64,000 bases of DNA, from contig NW_020654422.1 of assembly GCF_003589595.1 (NCBI RefSeq), positions 17,062,951-17,126,950 of the forward strand, read 5' to 3'. Each line of letters begins with the position of its first letter. Within the stretch, counting starts at the first letter, position 1. Positions 10,506-25,500 of the stretch are shown here, one piece after another. Source of the stretch: Hyposmocoma kahamanoa. Taxonomy: Eukaryota; Arthropoda; Insecta; Lepidoptera; Cosmopterigidae. Below the pieces are notes generated by a model, which worked only from the letters and a program-made list of their open reading frames with translations, did no database searches and had not been told where the DNA came from. The position numbers and the translations under genes were made by a program.

Positions 10506-13500
10506 CTGAAATATTGAAAGCCGGATTTAGGTTTGTCTGATGCGTCGTGTCGTCACGTGTCAGAACGGCATCGGTGTCATACACACGACACAACCCATCA
10601 CGTCACGTGCGACACACTAATATAAATCTAACCATATTAAATGTATTGAAACAGATACCGTCGTCACGACACTACACGTCAGACAAATTTAAATCCAACT
10701 TAAGGACTGTAATTATCAAGGTTATAACACTTATATTGGGAAATGCAAGAATCAGATTAATTTAAAAACTTTGAACTGATTGCATGAGTCTGTTCTTGTA
10801 ATGAAAAAGATCTTCAGCTTTGCGTACTTTGCGAATATCAACGTAATTTAATATTTTTTATAACCTATATTTTATTATTTTCTTTATTAAGACAAAAGGT
10901 ACATTAGATACAGAATCCTCTCCAATTCTTGTAACTCTATCTACAATATTGTCGACAGAGTTACAAGAATTGGAGAGGATGTGGGTTATATTTTTCTGTG
11001 TCTAATGGAGCAATAAACGTTTTTGACGTAACTCCACTTATGCCATTCTTCCATGAGGGGTGCGATATTATTATATTAGGTCCTCTTTCCAACAAAAAAA
11101 GAATCATCAAAATCAGTTCACAAATGAGTTATCGCGTAACATACAAAAAAACATGCAGACGAATTGACTCTCCTCCTTTTTTTGAAGTCGGTTAACAGCT
11201 ACGGGCTCTACAGTGCGATTACAAACTGCTTTCTTACACAGAACAGTTGCCGCCTACTGCTTCTCCATAAACAAGTATCAACGACTTACTGACAAAAATC
11301 AATGATTTACATTGAACATTTTATAAGTAGTAGTATTGATTCAACATAAAATGTGCTGTAGTCTACGGCAATTAGGAAAGTATTGTGTGAGGTATTATTT
11401 GACTACTGTCCAACAACGGGTTAATTACAGTTTTCTTGCCACAGTGTGATATTATTTTATTCTTCCTATATTTCGAAACGATTACACCATGTTACGCGCT
11501 CCGTGATTACACCACGGTCCAAATATTGGAAATAAAAAGGAAATCTTTACGTGATAGGAAAACTGTAATTTGTGATATTCCCCGTAGTCCACTATCGTGA
11601 TATAAAGGGCTTATGGAACAAACCTCTACTATGAAAACAATAGCTGCAACCGCCAACCCTCCGACCATGATCATATAGGTCATCAGCAGATCAGTGTTCC
11701 GCAGCTTACGATCCTTCGACTGCAGATCCAGAGGACACATCTTGGTGCCTGGCAGGTCTTTCGTCTGCAGATAGTCTATTATCCCCGCTTGAAGAAGGTA
11801 CGTGAATCTGTACAGTGTAATCGGTTTAATATATATATTTAATAGGCATATAAATATAGATATTGTAAGAACATTAAAATGGTCTATGTTAATATATTAC
11901 GAGTAGTACTAGGACAGCGAGTTTTCACCTAGTTTCTCGCCCGTAAGCACCCGACGTCGCGCAGGATTAGTGATGCAACGGAAATGTAACGGAAACAGAT
12001 GGTAAAAGTAAATCTTAGCGGAGGCGGAAGCGTAAACACCATAAAATCCCAACGAAATTGTTCCAAACAGGGTTTGTTTTTGGTTTCATAAATACACTTA
12101 ACACAACATAAAACTTAAAAAACGCGCGCGGCGGCGGTGCGAAGCAAATCATGCTAACGAGCGCGTGAGCGTCAACGTTGTAAACTTCCGATTAAAGTGC
12201 CGTTATAAACATTGCGGAAGCAGAAACGGAAACAAATGTGAAAAAACGTGTGGAACTTATATATATATAAATTATAGAATTGAAGCGTCTCCTCGAAGTT
12301 TAAAAAATGACGTCAAATACATTAGACGTTTTTATTGTTGTGTTTGTGGTTGACTATTTCATAATCGTATTCCCATAATGGAGATACCAATCCGCGACTG
12401 GTATAAAAATATCAATGTAAGTACTGCATTTGACAAAGGTTTTTTTTATGATGCTAAGTGATGGGACGAACAAGTCGTGCGCCTGATGGTAAACGACACG
12501 CCTGTCCATAACAGTTGCAGTGCCACTCAGAGCTTTAAATCGCAAAGATCTGAAGTGTACTGCCTCTGCGCCCATCACCCTGAGACATAAGTTGAAAAGT
12601 CCCATGTGCCTGTAATTTCATCAGTACCCTTACCCTTCAAAACCGGAACGCAGTGAAGCTCAAATTACTACTTGGCGGTAGAAATAGGTAAGACGGCAGT
12701 ACTTCCCTGGATGAACTCTTTCACAAGGAGCTCTGCTGCTAGTGCACCTTTTTTAACGATGAATACCTTATTTTCAGCGATCGGAATAGGTAACGTTTTT
12801 TACCTAAACTTGGAGGAACTTGACAGAAAAGCGGACTAGACTGCCTTACAACAATATTTTTAGGTCCTGGATCTTTTCGGGATTAGGGAAATCACTTACG
12901 TACATTAAATTTATTATCTATTATTATTTATTTTTATGGACATCTCACACTTGACCAAAAAATTGACTATTCCAAAATTGTTTTCTTGTCGTTAGACAGT
13001 CTCAACTTTCTGTCTCTGTTCGTCAAAAAAACTCTACCTATTCCGAACACTGCTTATTTTTTAACCGACTTCAAAAAGAGGAGGAGGATCTCAATTCGTC
13101 TGTATGGTTATTTTTTGTATTTGTATGTATGTATGAGGATGATTATTTTTGGTTCAAAAGAGGGTACCTCAGAAGTGGTGCCATTTAAATTTGAAGAATA
13201 TATTCCACCTCTAAGGGTGGTAAACTAGGGGATGAATGACTTTTGAGGTCGGTTTTTTATATGTTTGCAAGTTCATGCAGAACTAAAATTAATGTGACAA
13301 CCATACATTTGAAACGAAAGGCAAATATACGTACATACATGCATTGACGCGCTGAACAGGCGGGATAAACTCTGTTAGTCTTATTATGCTAGGCCTTAAC
13401 TGTTCATTTGAAATCAATAGACGTTTGTGATAAAAATACTAGAAACTTGCATAAGTGAAGAAGGTTCTAAAATCTCTCACTAGATGTCACTAGCGGCGCA

Positions 13501-16500
13501 GAATGCTGAAAAATCCAGTACAAAGACCGTTAACGAAAACACATGGAGAATTTCGACGAAACGATAACTTGACCTGTAGCTCAGTTTGGTTAGAGCAGCG
13601 CTACGGTACAGCGTGGTCGTGGGTTCAAGTCCCATTGGGTCGAAGAAATTTTCCTGTGTGTTCTTTGATCTTTGTTTAAAACTAGTGGAGATTTTTCCCA
13701 AAAAATCGCAAAAATAAACTTACATAGGATTGAATAACTCGTGCAAACGGCTGGTTTTCGGAAACGCAAACGCTCTGGGCAATTTTATAAAAACCTCTGG
13801 AGCGACGACGTATGTACATCTGTTAGACTCGTCGATTCCTTGCTTTGTTTTCTGTAGGTAATCACCGTACATGATGTGATCTATTGCTGTCTGTTCTTTG
13901 ATCAATACTGCCCCTTTTAATACGAGAGGCAAAAACTCGTAATGAGCGTAGACGGGTTTGAATTCTCCTCGGCCATTTGCTACCATCTTGCTTAAGTAAT
14001 ATTGATTTTCCTCTGGCTGAAAAATTAACAGATTTTTTTATGAAATCTTAATTGATGTTCCATCGTCATCATCGTCCACCAGCAGCTTGATTTTGATTGC
14101 CTCTCCCAATCGGAAACTGCGTCTTTTCCGAGTCGAGGCGCATAATTCCGATTCACAGCTGGCCGATCGGAAACTTTTGACATTTCTAATCGGAACAATA
14201 GTTGATTTAACTTACAAATTTGAAAGATATAGTAGGAATCAGGTTCATCTTCTCGTTCAGAAACCTATCTGATTTCGAGACTACCCGATCGAATCGATTC
14301 CACATTTGAATCAAAATCAGGACGCCGGACAATATAATCCCTGTGGTCACGTAAACGCCCAGTGTAGATTACAATGAAAATATCACATTCAAATTATATA
14401 CCCGCGCTATAGTGTGAGACTGAAAAGGAGAAACTTTAAAATTCCCTGGGATTTGACCTGTAATACAGAACCTTTTCCCCAAAGAAACCATAACGTGATT
14501 TTTTCCTAATTCCCGTACAAAATGCTATACTCACATCACACGTGAACCCAAATACTGTCCTAACACAAAACTGGAGTTGACAAAACACGATTTTCACAAA
14601 CGACACGAACTTCAAAAAATTACTGAACGTAAGTAATAAATACATATTCTCATTTATAAATGGAAAGCTAAATATTATGTGTAAATAAAAATAACCAATC
14701 ACATTATTCGCAATAAGATCTATTCAGTACCTATTCGTGTTGTCTCAATTCCACAATTTTGAGTTAGGACAGTATTTGGTTACATGTCCGCAGATAGATT
14801 GTATGGCATTGGGGCATTAGCAACGTATGAAAAAAATTTCGAAATTTGAACTTAATTACCCCGGGTCTCGAAATTTCCTCTGTGCTTTTATTAACAGACG
14901 ATACTTAAATTTCAATTAAGACATGTAATTCCGCTGCTAGCTGACAATGTGCTAATAACAAAAAAAATACAGGTATCTAGATTAGTACCGGTATCATGAG
15001 TTAACAGACGAGAAAACTGCGTCAGTTTGAACATTAAACATTTGAAGTAGAGCCTTCTACGGGTTAAGAACCTTCAGCAGCAGATTAGGGAGACATCAGC
15101 TTGCCAGCAGAGTCTATTGTACAGCGACTTGAGCAATCACAAAACAAACTAGAAATTTCTGAGTAGGTAGATATATATCACGAGCAGTTCCATACCTCTA
15201 AGACGGTTGTCCAAAATTAATTATTATTTATTTTATTGAGTATTTCATACTTACGTCATTAATTATAAATTGCACAGAGCCTCCTTCTTTAGCGATCCAA
15301 CGATAGTTTTTCTTATACAGGTCATCTGCGTTTCTTATTTCCAAAGTAAATTTGGAGAGAGTTAGGAAAGCCGTCAAATTCGCCGTGTAAAAAGAAGACA
15401 GCAGGATTATGAATAGCCACCACGTTGCGAAGAGGATCCGCGTTGTATCTACGTATCATAATTTATTTTTAAAGTGTTTAATTGCCGCAGGAAATACACT
15501 TAAGGTATTCTATCCCCCTTATTATAACTAACATAATCGACGTTTTTAGTGAAATTGAGTTATTAACCTAACTGGAATAAGCGAAAAAAGACATGCAACC
15601 CCTTCTCCACCAACACCATATCAGCCGGAAGACGTCCACTGCTAAACATAAGCCTCCCCCAAAGATTTCCGGACGCGACGTGCATCCATCGGTTACCTGC
15701 CGCCCTTACCAGGTCATCCGTCCATCTAGTAGGGGGCGGTCTCACTGAACGCTCTCTCCATTCGAGAACATTTCTGCCCCACCGGCCGTCAGGTCTACGA
15801 GCTATGTGTCCTGCCCACTGCCACTTCAACTTGTTAATCCTTCGAGCTATGTCGGTGACTTTCGTTCTTCTACGGATCTCCTCATTTCTGATTCGGTCAC
15901 TTAGAGAAATGTCGAGCATTACTCGCTCCATAGCTCGTTGAATGACTGAGCTTTTTTATGAGGCTACATAAGTGACCACGTCTCAGAGCCGTAGGTCATC
16001 TCTGGCAACACGCACAGCTCGAAGACAGTGTGACCCTCTCTAATCAGTTTATTTATTTATTCGTTTATTTATTCAGTTTCAGTTTTATTGTTTTATTTAT
16101 GCACAGTGTTAGGTGCCAGTATTTGGAAACTTACCAAATTGCAACTGCGTTAGTTATAGTAAGGAAGGAGTATTGGTTAGTGAGAGAGTTTTACAAACGT
16201 AAATAAAGAATAATTATACAATTTTACGCTACAGCAAGGGGTGCGTACAGGTCTGGGGAATGCGCCAGTTTGCGAAGGGCTCGCGAGCTGCACACGTACC
16301 CACATTACGATATGCGAACTGTTCGCATGCCGTGGGCGCGCCGCTCGCGTGCTACATATATTAAAACCGGGGACTCGCTAGCGAGCTGTAACCGTTGCAT
16401 GTTATGTTACCAAAAATCATAGTGTGTACGTAGTTCGCGAGCTTGCCGCGAGCGGAACGCGTGCGGTTTGCAGTGAGCCTTCTGATTCAAGACTGTTTCA

Positions 16501-19500
16501 AGCGTAAACACTAGAACCTCGTTTCTGTATCTGTCATGTAATCACGTTACAATTACAGATAATGAGCTAATGAGTACCCGGCTTAACATGTATTTAATTG
16601 CACGTATGCAGCATTCGTGCAGCGCGCGTACTGTATGCGAGCAGCACGCGCTCTGCGCATTCGCCAGATCTGTACGCACCCTAGAGATTAGAAACAATAT
16701 ATATATTTTAGGAAACTTCTGAAAGGAATCGACTAGTCGAATAAAAGAAGAAACTGGGATGAGTGGAACCACGGAACAAAAGAACCGTAGATATCCGTAG
16801 GTAATTTTCAGATTACTTTACCTAATTTCGGTGGCATTTCTATTATTTAAGTAGTGTGGAATATAATCATGAAGTATTATTGATATTCGAGTGTAGTAAC
16901 CTCAAATATTATTTAATTTTTCACGATACTCGAAGGTAACGTAGGTAAATAATAAAAATTGCCACCGAAATTAGGTAGAGAAACCTGAAAATTACCCACG
17001 GATAGGTATCTACGGTTCTTTTGTTTTATATTTTTTTATATAAGTTATTTAGGCCATGGGCAAGCGGATTGAGGACGTGTAGCTCTCATTTCTCAAACAT
17101 TGAATGCGATTATATTTTTTATTATTGACGTTCAGGGTAGGTCATTTGTTTTATAATCATAGTGATCACGGGCCTCGGACCTCCGTGGTTTAAATTTTGT
17201 AGAAATAGAAAGGCACAAGCAGCAAAATCAAAATTCGGAGATTTTTTTCTCTGATAAAAAGAACGGGTTGGTACAAAGATCGAACGCACAGAAAAAAAGT
17301 CATCGATATCCACCACAGACCACATAAATACTAGTAAATATCCACGCTGCACCGTAGCATATTCTTTACCAACTGGGCTACGGGTCAAGTTATCAGCCGT
17401 GGAAATTCTCCTATGTGTTTTTGTTATAATCGCCGCTAGTGACATCTATTTAGTAAGAGATTTTTAAATAACCATTTCACCGTAGCCGATACCTTTACAG
17501 GTATCACAACTGACGCAGACATCGCTTTTCGATCAAATATATTTATTTATTGAGATTTTTTGTAAAATAACTACACTAGGTGTGTTTATGAATACAACGC
17601 GGCGACGAATGCCAAAAGTACAAAGATATATAACAAAAACACATAGGAGAATTCGCCGGCTTAGTAACTTGACTCAGTTGGTAAAGAACAATGCTACGGT
17701 GTAGCAGGGGCGTGGGTTCAAATCCCACCGGGTCGACGTAAATCTTTCTGTGTATTCGATCTTTGTATAACCCTATGTATGTTGTAGTATGTTATGTTAG
17801 TTGCGTTTTTATCGTGCCGAGAGAGGGTAGAATAAGCGTCTCCATAAAACAAACATCCCTGGCAGATACACACGCAACCTTTTTTTATTTACTTATTCTG
17901 ATAAGTCTCTGTGCATTAGTATAATTAATTGTATGTACCTACAATTGTAATAAACGAGTTCAATTACTTGTGAAAGTGCCATGTGGGTGTAACCAGAAAT
18001 GATAAATGACGCCAGCCATTAGGAGAGATAGGATCGACCCAATACATGATTGAATATGACGAATGGTGGACGAAAATATGTGTTTATAATACACGGGTAT
18101 CTGTGTCTGTTGTTTTTAGTCTGTCACAAGTTTATACAATTATAGTTGTATTCAAATATTTTACGATATTTTCGGGACTTGGACCCATCATTAGATACTA
18201 TCGCGGTGTCGAGAAAGTATTTACGATATAATAATACTACACATTGCACATGACAAATAACATAGAATTATCTCAAAATGGCTTTGATTTATATTAATAT
18301 TACCTATTATGTTTCAAAGCGACAGTATTGCCCCGTCACTTTGAAACTAAATCGAATTTGAATGACACATCAATATTGCGAAATTTTGGAGATAAATTAT
18401 GTTAGCTTCGTTGTCCACTGGTGGCGCCACACGGTGGGCTGAAAATCCATAGACTATTCTAATCCATATTATATTGTCATAGACTTACAAATCAATTTTC
18501 GAAATCTTGACTTTTAAGGGCGGGAATTGGTTCAGACAACTTAGTTGAATCAATTTAATGTTATTTTGCTGTAACTCGCTGGGTTTTTTTGGAACTTTTT
18601 TAACTTGTTTGAATATTTCCAGTCTGGAAATACATCTTTAAAAATGGATATCTCAATTCTCGAAAGATTGCTCCTAATATCCTTCGGCATAATTACTTCA
18701 TATTTTTCTACAATTTTTGATATACCGCATAGCGGGCGCACCCGCTAGATTTTGGGTAAAAAAAAAAGTATATGTTTTAAATAACAAATTTTTTTTTAGC
18801 ATGTGAAAATGTTTTAGGTTCCTTCACACAAATGAGTCAAGCTAGATTTTGCCTGTGGCTTCGCCTGCGTGGATTTCGGCTTTCCTATACCACGGGAACT
18901 GTGTACTTTTCCGGGATAAAGTAACTTCTTTCACTCTTCGGACATTAAACTACCACTATACAAAGTCGCGCCGATCCATTGCTCCGTTGCTTCGCGAAGA
19001 AGTACAAACCAATAAACACACTTTCGCATTTATGAAATTCGTAAGGATTAGCCCTACCACTAATGAAATATGAATGAGAGGTATATTTAGAGGAAGGAGG
19101 AAAAAAGTAAATTTATTTTTAAATTAAGGTATGTAATTCTTTAAATATAATTAACATGATCTATTTTAGAAAAAATAAATTGCATAATAATAAATTACTA
19201 ATTACAAAACACTCATTTATTTTTTCCTGAATTTCATACACAGATTAAATTAATAAAAATATGAGGTTGTATAAACTAGAATAGAAAATGTCACACCTCA
19301 AAACCTCAAATTCATGTACTTTTTCCTTTTTTGAGATTTGGTTTTATATTTTCGAGGGGTTTATATTTTCTGTTCTAGTTGTCTAGTCTGAGATGACGAT
19401 GAAAGACGGCTTATAGAGGTGCCACTGCAGCGCTTTTCTAAGCGTCTAATTACCAGGCGATTTTAGTGTAAGTGTTAAATACAAAATACAACAATGACTG

Positions 19501-22500
19501 ATTATGATGGGAAACGGCGATAGTCCAAATTGTACTGAATATGGGATTGTGGGATTTGTATACCATACAGTGTCAACGGAATGAGGTCCAAAAATATAAC
19601 CTACAAATAAAAAATAATAAAATTGGTGTTTTTATTGAGATTTTTTATGAAATAACTCCACTAGTTTTACTGGATGTAAGATACAGAAAAAAATTTTTTT
19701 TTTTCCGTCAACCCACCGGGATTTGAATCCACGTCCATGCCAAACAAAACTAGTGGAGTTATTTTACAAAAATCTCAATAAATACATTTGATCGAAAAGC
19801 GACACCTGCGTCAGTTATGATACCTGTAAAGATATCGGCTGTGGTGAGAAGGCTATTCAAAAATCACTCACTAGATGTCACTAGCTGCTACGAATGCCGA
19901 AAGTCAGTACAATGTACCCGTGGCTCAGACGGTTAGAGCAATACTACGGTGCAGCATGGACGTGGTTTCAAGTCCCACCGTGTCGACGAAAAATTTTTTC
20001 TGTGTGTTCGATCTTTGTATTCATAATCATAACATTAGTGTTGTTAGCAGTATATCTCCATGTAGTAGAGGTTAAGATACTCTACAAGAAGCGGATTCAG
20101 GATTTAAGAATATTAAGAATGTATTTTTATACCGACGAAATTAAAGCCATTTGAAAAATGTATATCGTATTCTATACGTATTCTATTTAGTTCAGTCGAT
20201 TTAAAAAAAATCATTGGTATATGCAAAGTACATATCGAATACAGCGGTTTTCTTGTAAAATTTCGAGATAAGTTTGTTTTTTTTTTTCTATTATGAATTT
20301 TTTTAGGAATCGTGTATTAAACCATACACCGTATAATAAATAATCAGTGTGAATCCTCAATTTTACTACATTTTTTTGACAGTGATTGATTCAACACTTC
20401 CACTGTTATGCAGAATCAATCACTTCACTTTTTATTTTTATGGCTCCATCCTTAGAATAATAACGCATAGAAACCTAGCCCGCACACGCTAAGTGAGGCA
20501 AGTTAGAGGGTTCCAAACGCGTCCCAGGAGCGCGCGGGCTGTTAGTGCTCAAGGTCATATTGCACCGCGAACAGCTCCAAAATTTTTTGCTAAAAATGAC
20601 GAAATGTGCGGTAAATGGGTGTAAAAATACAACAGACAAACAAAATAGACACTAACATCGCATTCCACAAGTAAATAATGCGTTTCAACTCATATTTTTA
20701 TGTAAATATTCACTAAAACAAAAAAATAATTTCGCGGCAACAAGATACGAAAGTGTTGCAAAGTAACGAATTTTTTTTCTCCCCATTTTGCTATTCTGTA
20801 TCGAAATAATTATATTACGTAAATTTTAGTGGTGCCTGTAATTTCGATTTATTTGCGCATTTTGAACTAATATTTACTCGAATAAACATGAAATGTTTTC
20901 GTTAACTCCTGTAAGTGATTGGGACACTTAATTATTTTATAATACTTTTAACGGCTCTGCGTTCATGCTTTATTGAATAATTATTTATATTAATTTTATT
21001 TGAATTGGAGCACATATTGCAACAAATTTACAGTATATATTTGTTTCTACTATAGTGTTGGCACCACCAGTACAACTTTGATAGCTTATTATATGTCTTT
21101 CTTTTCGTAACTCAAGCGAAATATTTTATATTAAAATATTTTATTTTCTTAAAAGGGGAGCATTCTTAAGCGATTTTTTAATCTATTTTAACAGTTATTT
21201 TCTTTAATGTTTGCTTATGGCATTTTCGGTTTTAGGTTTCGAATATGGCACTTATTTCTAAATCCAAGATGCGGGCGCGATTTTTCGAATAATGGCAAGT
21301 TGGGTATCGTTTTCGAGATGTTTGGGAATGTTCAATACAAATATGGCACTCATTTCTAAATCCAAGATGGCAAACACGACAGTTCAAACAAAAGCAATAT
21401 TCGTAATGAGCACCCCCAAATACCTCGAAAACGATACCCAACTTGCCATTATTTGAAAAATCGTGCCCGCCATCTTGGATTTACAAATAGTGCCATATTC
21501 ACATTGATCATCCCCAAATACCTCGAAAATGATACCCACATAGCATTTTTTTGAAAAAATCGTGTCCGCCATCTTGGATTTAGAAATGAGTGCCATATTC
21601 GTCATGAGCACCCCCAAGTACCTCGAAAATGATACCCATATTGCATTTATTTGAAAACTCGTGTCCGCCATCTTGGATTTAGAAATGAGTGCCATATTCG
21701 TAATGAGCATCCCCAAATACCTCGAAAATGATACCCATATTGCATTTATTTGAAAACTCGTGTCCGCCATCTTGGATTTAGAAATGAGTGCCATATTAGT
21801 CATGAGCACCCCCAAGTACCTCGAAAATGATACCCATATTGCATTTATTTGAAAACTCGTGTCCGCCATCTTGGATTTAGAAATGAGTGCCATATTCGTA
21901 ATGAGCACCCCCAAATACCTCGAAAANNNNNNNNNNNNNNNNNNNNNNNNNNNNNNNNNNNNNNNNNNNNNNNNNNNNNNNNNNNNNNNNNNNNNNNNNN
22001 NNNNNNNNNNNNNNNNNNNNNNNNNNGTCCGCCATCTTGGATTTAGAAATGAGTGCCATATTCGTAATGAGCATCCCCAAATACCTCGAAAAGGATACCC
22101 ATATAGCATATTTTGAAAAATCGTGTCCGCCATCTTGGATTTACAAATAAGTGCTATATTCGTTTTTCATCGACAAAACCGAGCATATCTGTAGGCACCT
22201 GATCGACATTGTCGGGCAAATCTGTAGGGACCTTTAACTTAATGATGAGTTAAGCAAGATACAATTTCCCCACTTTTGAGGGAAATGTTATTCCATGGCA
22301 TCATTATTTGTATATTTGTGTGCGTGCCGACGAGCGTAGTTACAAGTTGCTTACGCCTACATGAATTTGGTTTTTGCCTCACTTGTGACAGTTCGTTTGA
22401 TATGAAACTATCCTTCTATGCGTTATTATTCTAAGGCTCCATCAATATGAGAACTGATGATTTTGCCAATGTCACAGTTGAAAGAAAAAAAACGAAACAA

Positions 22501-25500
22501 AAAAAAATTTTCGCTAAGCTCTAATAGGGCATTAACCGGTGTTGGTAAGTTGGACTACGGGAGTACTCAGTTGAGAATGTAAAACAAAACAGCAAAACAA
22601 TATTTATAAATATATGTTATTTAAGTGGATAAATTTACATAGAGTAACAATATGGGGGGAGAACACTAAAGTTAAGAGGTTGTTTATGTTAATGGGGCGG
22701 GGGAATTTTGGAGAAAGTTAGTTATAAAGTGGAACAGCAATATTAGGACAATTGAAAAAAATGTGTTCCAAGGTACCGTCTTCTAGGCCGCACTCGCACA
22801 GAGAGTGATATCCTTCAGAATCACTCAAAGTCTAGAAGTCTAGTTTAGAACAGACAAACCTAATTATTTATGTTTTGTAACCTTTTTGTTATGTCTATCA
22901 TAATGAGGGTGACGTGTTCATTTGAACAAATACAGAAAACAACAACTTACTTGCTTCGGGTGCTAAAGAGGTTCCCTGCTTGATAAAGGCAGCGTACACA
23001 AACCAGAAACTCGGAGAGAGCGGTATACGTTTCTCTTGGTCGCGAACTAGCTTTGATCGTAGATGAGTTATCAACGTTATACAGGGCACGTAGGATATCA
23101 CTGCCGCCAGAATTAAGTACCTAAGGGTGCACACGTAAATCCATGAAACTTATACTTTATTGTATATCGTCGGAGATAGTGCAATTACGAGTAACTAGCA
23201 TTTGATTATGAGTCTCCATTTTGGTAATTTAGTGGCCAAGTCAAATCCGCGTAAATGACAACCAAATTAGCATCATTTACGGGAACTATTGTTATCAATC
23301 CGTAGACAACATAAATTAATGCTTACTGTGCAAAAATTAAAGTCGTAGCCATTGAAATAACAAAGTAATAACGTTAAATCCCTGTGAAAATTGGTTTGGT
23401 GCAGATACGTTCCTTTTACCAATTACTACATACGCGAATTTGCACGATCCCCGACAATATTTGACATTTTTAAAACAACGTCGCTCTTTATGAAAGCACG
23501 TTAGTATAGCTGTTTAGCTATATTTATAATGCATTCTATGTTTTCAGTCTGGAATGTTTTGTACATGCAAACGTGGAAAAAGAAGACAAAGCATGGTATT
23601 GATTAAGAACAAAAAACTTCGTTTATTGTCTTCTTTTAGGTGCTTTGTTTTTCCTTTATTGATCCACTTTTAAAATCTTTAATGTCTTAAATCTTTTCTT
23701 TGGCAAAATTACTATCCGCTATTAAAATAAAAAGTAAAAAAAACAAGTGAGTACTCTTCATTCAGGGCTTTATTTCTATTGACTAAAAGCTGTGAAGGTA
23801 AAGTTTGGTAGATCATTCATCATAGGTACTAGGAAATTTAATTATTATTTACCAAACAAAGCTATCAAAGGGCGCCAGAAGGCCGGATCCAGTGGCAGAC
23901 TCTGAAGGGCGCTTCAGCATCATAGCCCAATTTGCCTCATCCAGATGGTGGGAGAAAGTGACCTTGTGACCATACTTAACCAGTGCTGGTAAAAAAACTG
24001 CGGCCATGTCCACTGCCTGGTTAACAGAATCGACTTTTTTAAGAAATAATTAAATATTTTAAAGGTGAATTAAATAAACCGTTAAGTTTCGAAACAGAGA
24101 CAAATAAATATTTTTTTCACGTCACTAGCTCCGTAAGGCTTTCTTTCTCATTAGAAATCTGCGAGCAAAAGCGAGTTTTCCATATAGATATACGTTTTCC
24201 ACACTAGCGTGGAATAGGTTTTTGAAATTCCAACTTGACGACGGACTGTGGTGCACCTAACTTTTTCTTTCGATGAAAAAAAAAACAATGACACGTTCAA
24301 TTTTCAAAAAAATTGTCGTACATTATTTAGGTAATATAAATCCGTTGGTATCTATAATTTTATTCTTATTATTGTTGATATTGAATTGGCAACGATAACT
24401 AATTTTGTTTATTAAAACAGATTTGTTATAGTTAAACTGTATTTCTTTTCTTCGCTATAGTGAGGTGAAAATTAAAAGGTGAAAATTTGTGAGTTTCGCT
24501 CGGCAGCAAAGTTGTTTTGCGTCTCGTGCTTTGAAACCCTCGCTACGCTCAGGATTCTATTTTTAATAAAACCTATTCACTCTCTCCTTGAAAAGGTCCA
24601 AGTTGTAGCATTCGGGGAATAAGTCAGCAGGCAGGGAATTACATTCTATAACCGCTCGCCATATAAAAGAGGACGCAAAACGCTTCGTGCGAATCCTGGG
24701 AATATCCACAATATAGGGGTGGAACCCCAGCCTACGTCTAGTCCCCCGATGATGGAAAGAAGGCGGAACTCAAATATGTAGTTCTAACGTACACACCGAC
24801 ACACACTTATACCATATTCTAAATTAAATATGCATTTCTCTAGCCCATACACCATGTCAATAAAAATTTATCAAACTTCCGGAAACTATAAAAAATTAAC
24901 AAGATACTTTTTAAAGTAAAAGAAATTTCTAATAAATAAAAGCTGTAAAAGAGATTTTGTAAATTAATGAAAATTGTTTTTAGAAGATAAATTCTTGGTT
25001 CCTGAGTTTGGTAATTAGTTAATAATAAATTAGATTATAACATTAAATTATATAAAACTGATGTTGGCAGATATCTAATTGTATTTTTTTTATAATATCA
25101 AATGACGGGGCGAACAAGTCACGCTAAACAACACACCATTACAGCTACAGTGCCACTAAGAGCTTTAAACCTAAGGGACATTGCCACTGCGCCCTTCACC
25201 CTGAGATATAAGTTGACTAGTTTCATGTGCCTATAATTTCACCACCAATTGCATATTAAGTAAGTGTAACAATTATTTTATAGTCGTAGGAACGCAAAGT
25301 AAGAATAAAGTTTATTTAAATAACTTTCGAAAATTCGGGCCATGAACCTTTACAAAATGTTTAAAAAAATGATAGGTTAAAATAGAAGCGGTACTTGGCC
25401 ACTTCTATTCTATCTTAATAAACTTTAATTTGACGAAACAGAGATAAAAAATTAGGTACGTGACACCTCCCATACGTGCTTAAAGAATGGAAAAAAATAA

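Larger units (their letters stand above)
20451..22435. mobile_element. Non-autonomous THAP/P-superfamily-like DNA transposon
   Basis: Perfect 22-bp terminal inverted repeats lie at 20451-20472 and 22414-22435 (starting CTTAGAATAATAACGCATAG). The target GCTCCATC is duplicated exactly at 20443-20450 and 22436-22443. An 8-bp duplication plus a THAP-type start inside fits the P superfamily; hAT also makes 8-bp duplications but its ends differ. The body holds a 99-bp tandem array and no intact transposase. It sits in the long IR93a intron between the exons at 15255 and 22951. Confidence 0.75.

Noticed and set aside
13572..13645. tRNA gene
   Set aside because: A tRNA-like cloverleaf can be drawn, but the anticodon loop is not canonical and the same head plus a shared tail recurs at 17655 and 19914, so it is a SINE.
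21384..22133. 249-residue minus-strand ORF of 33-residue repeats
   Set aside because: It is the 99-bp satellite read in frame; the period is divisible by three so stops are excluded together. Gap N's are included, and the plus strand is open too.
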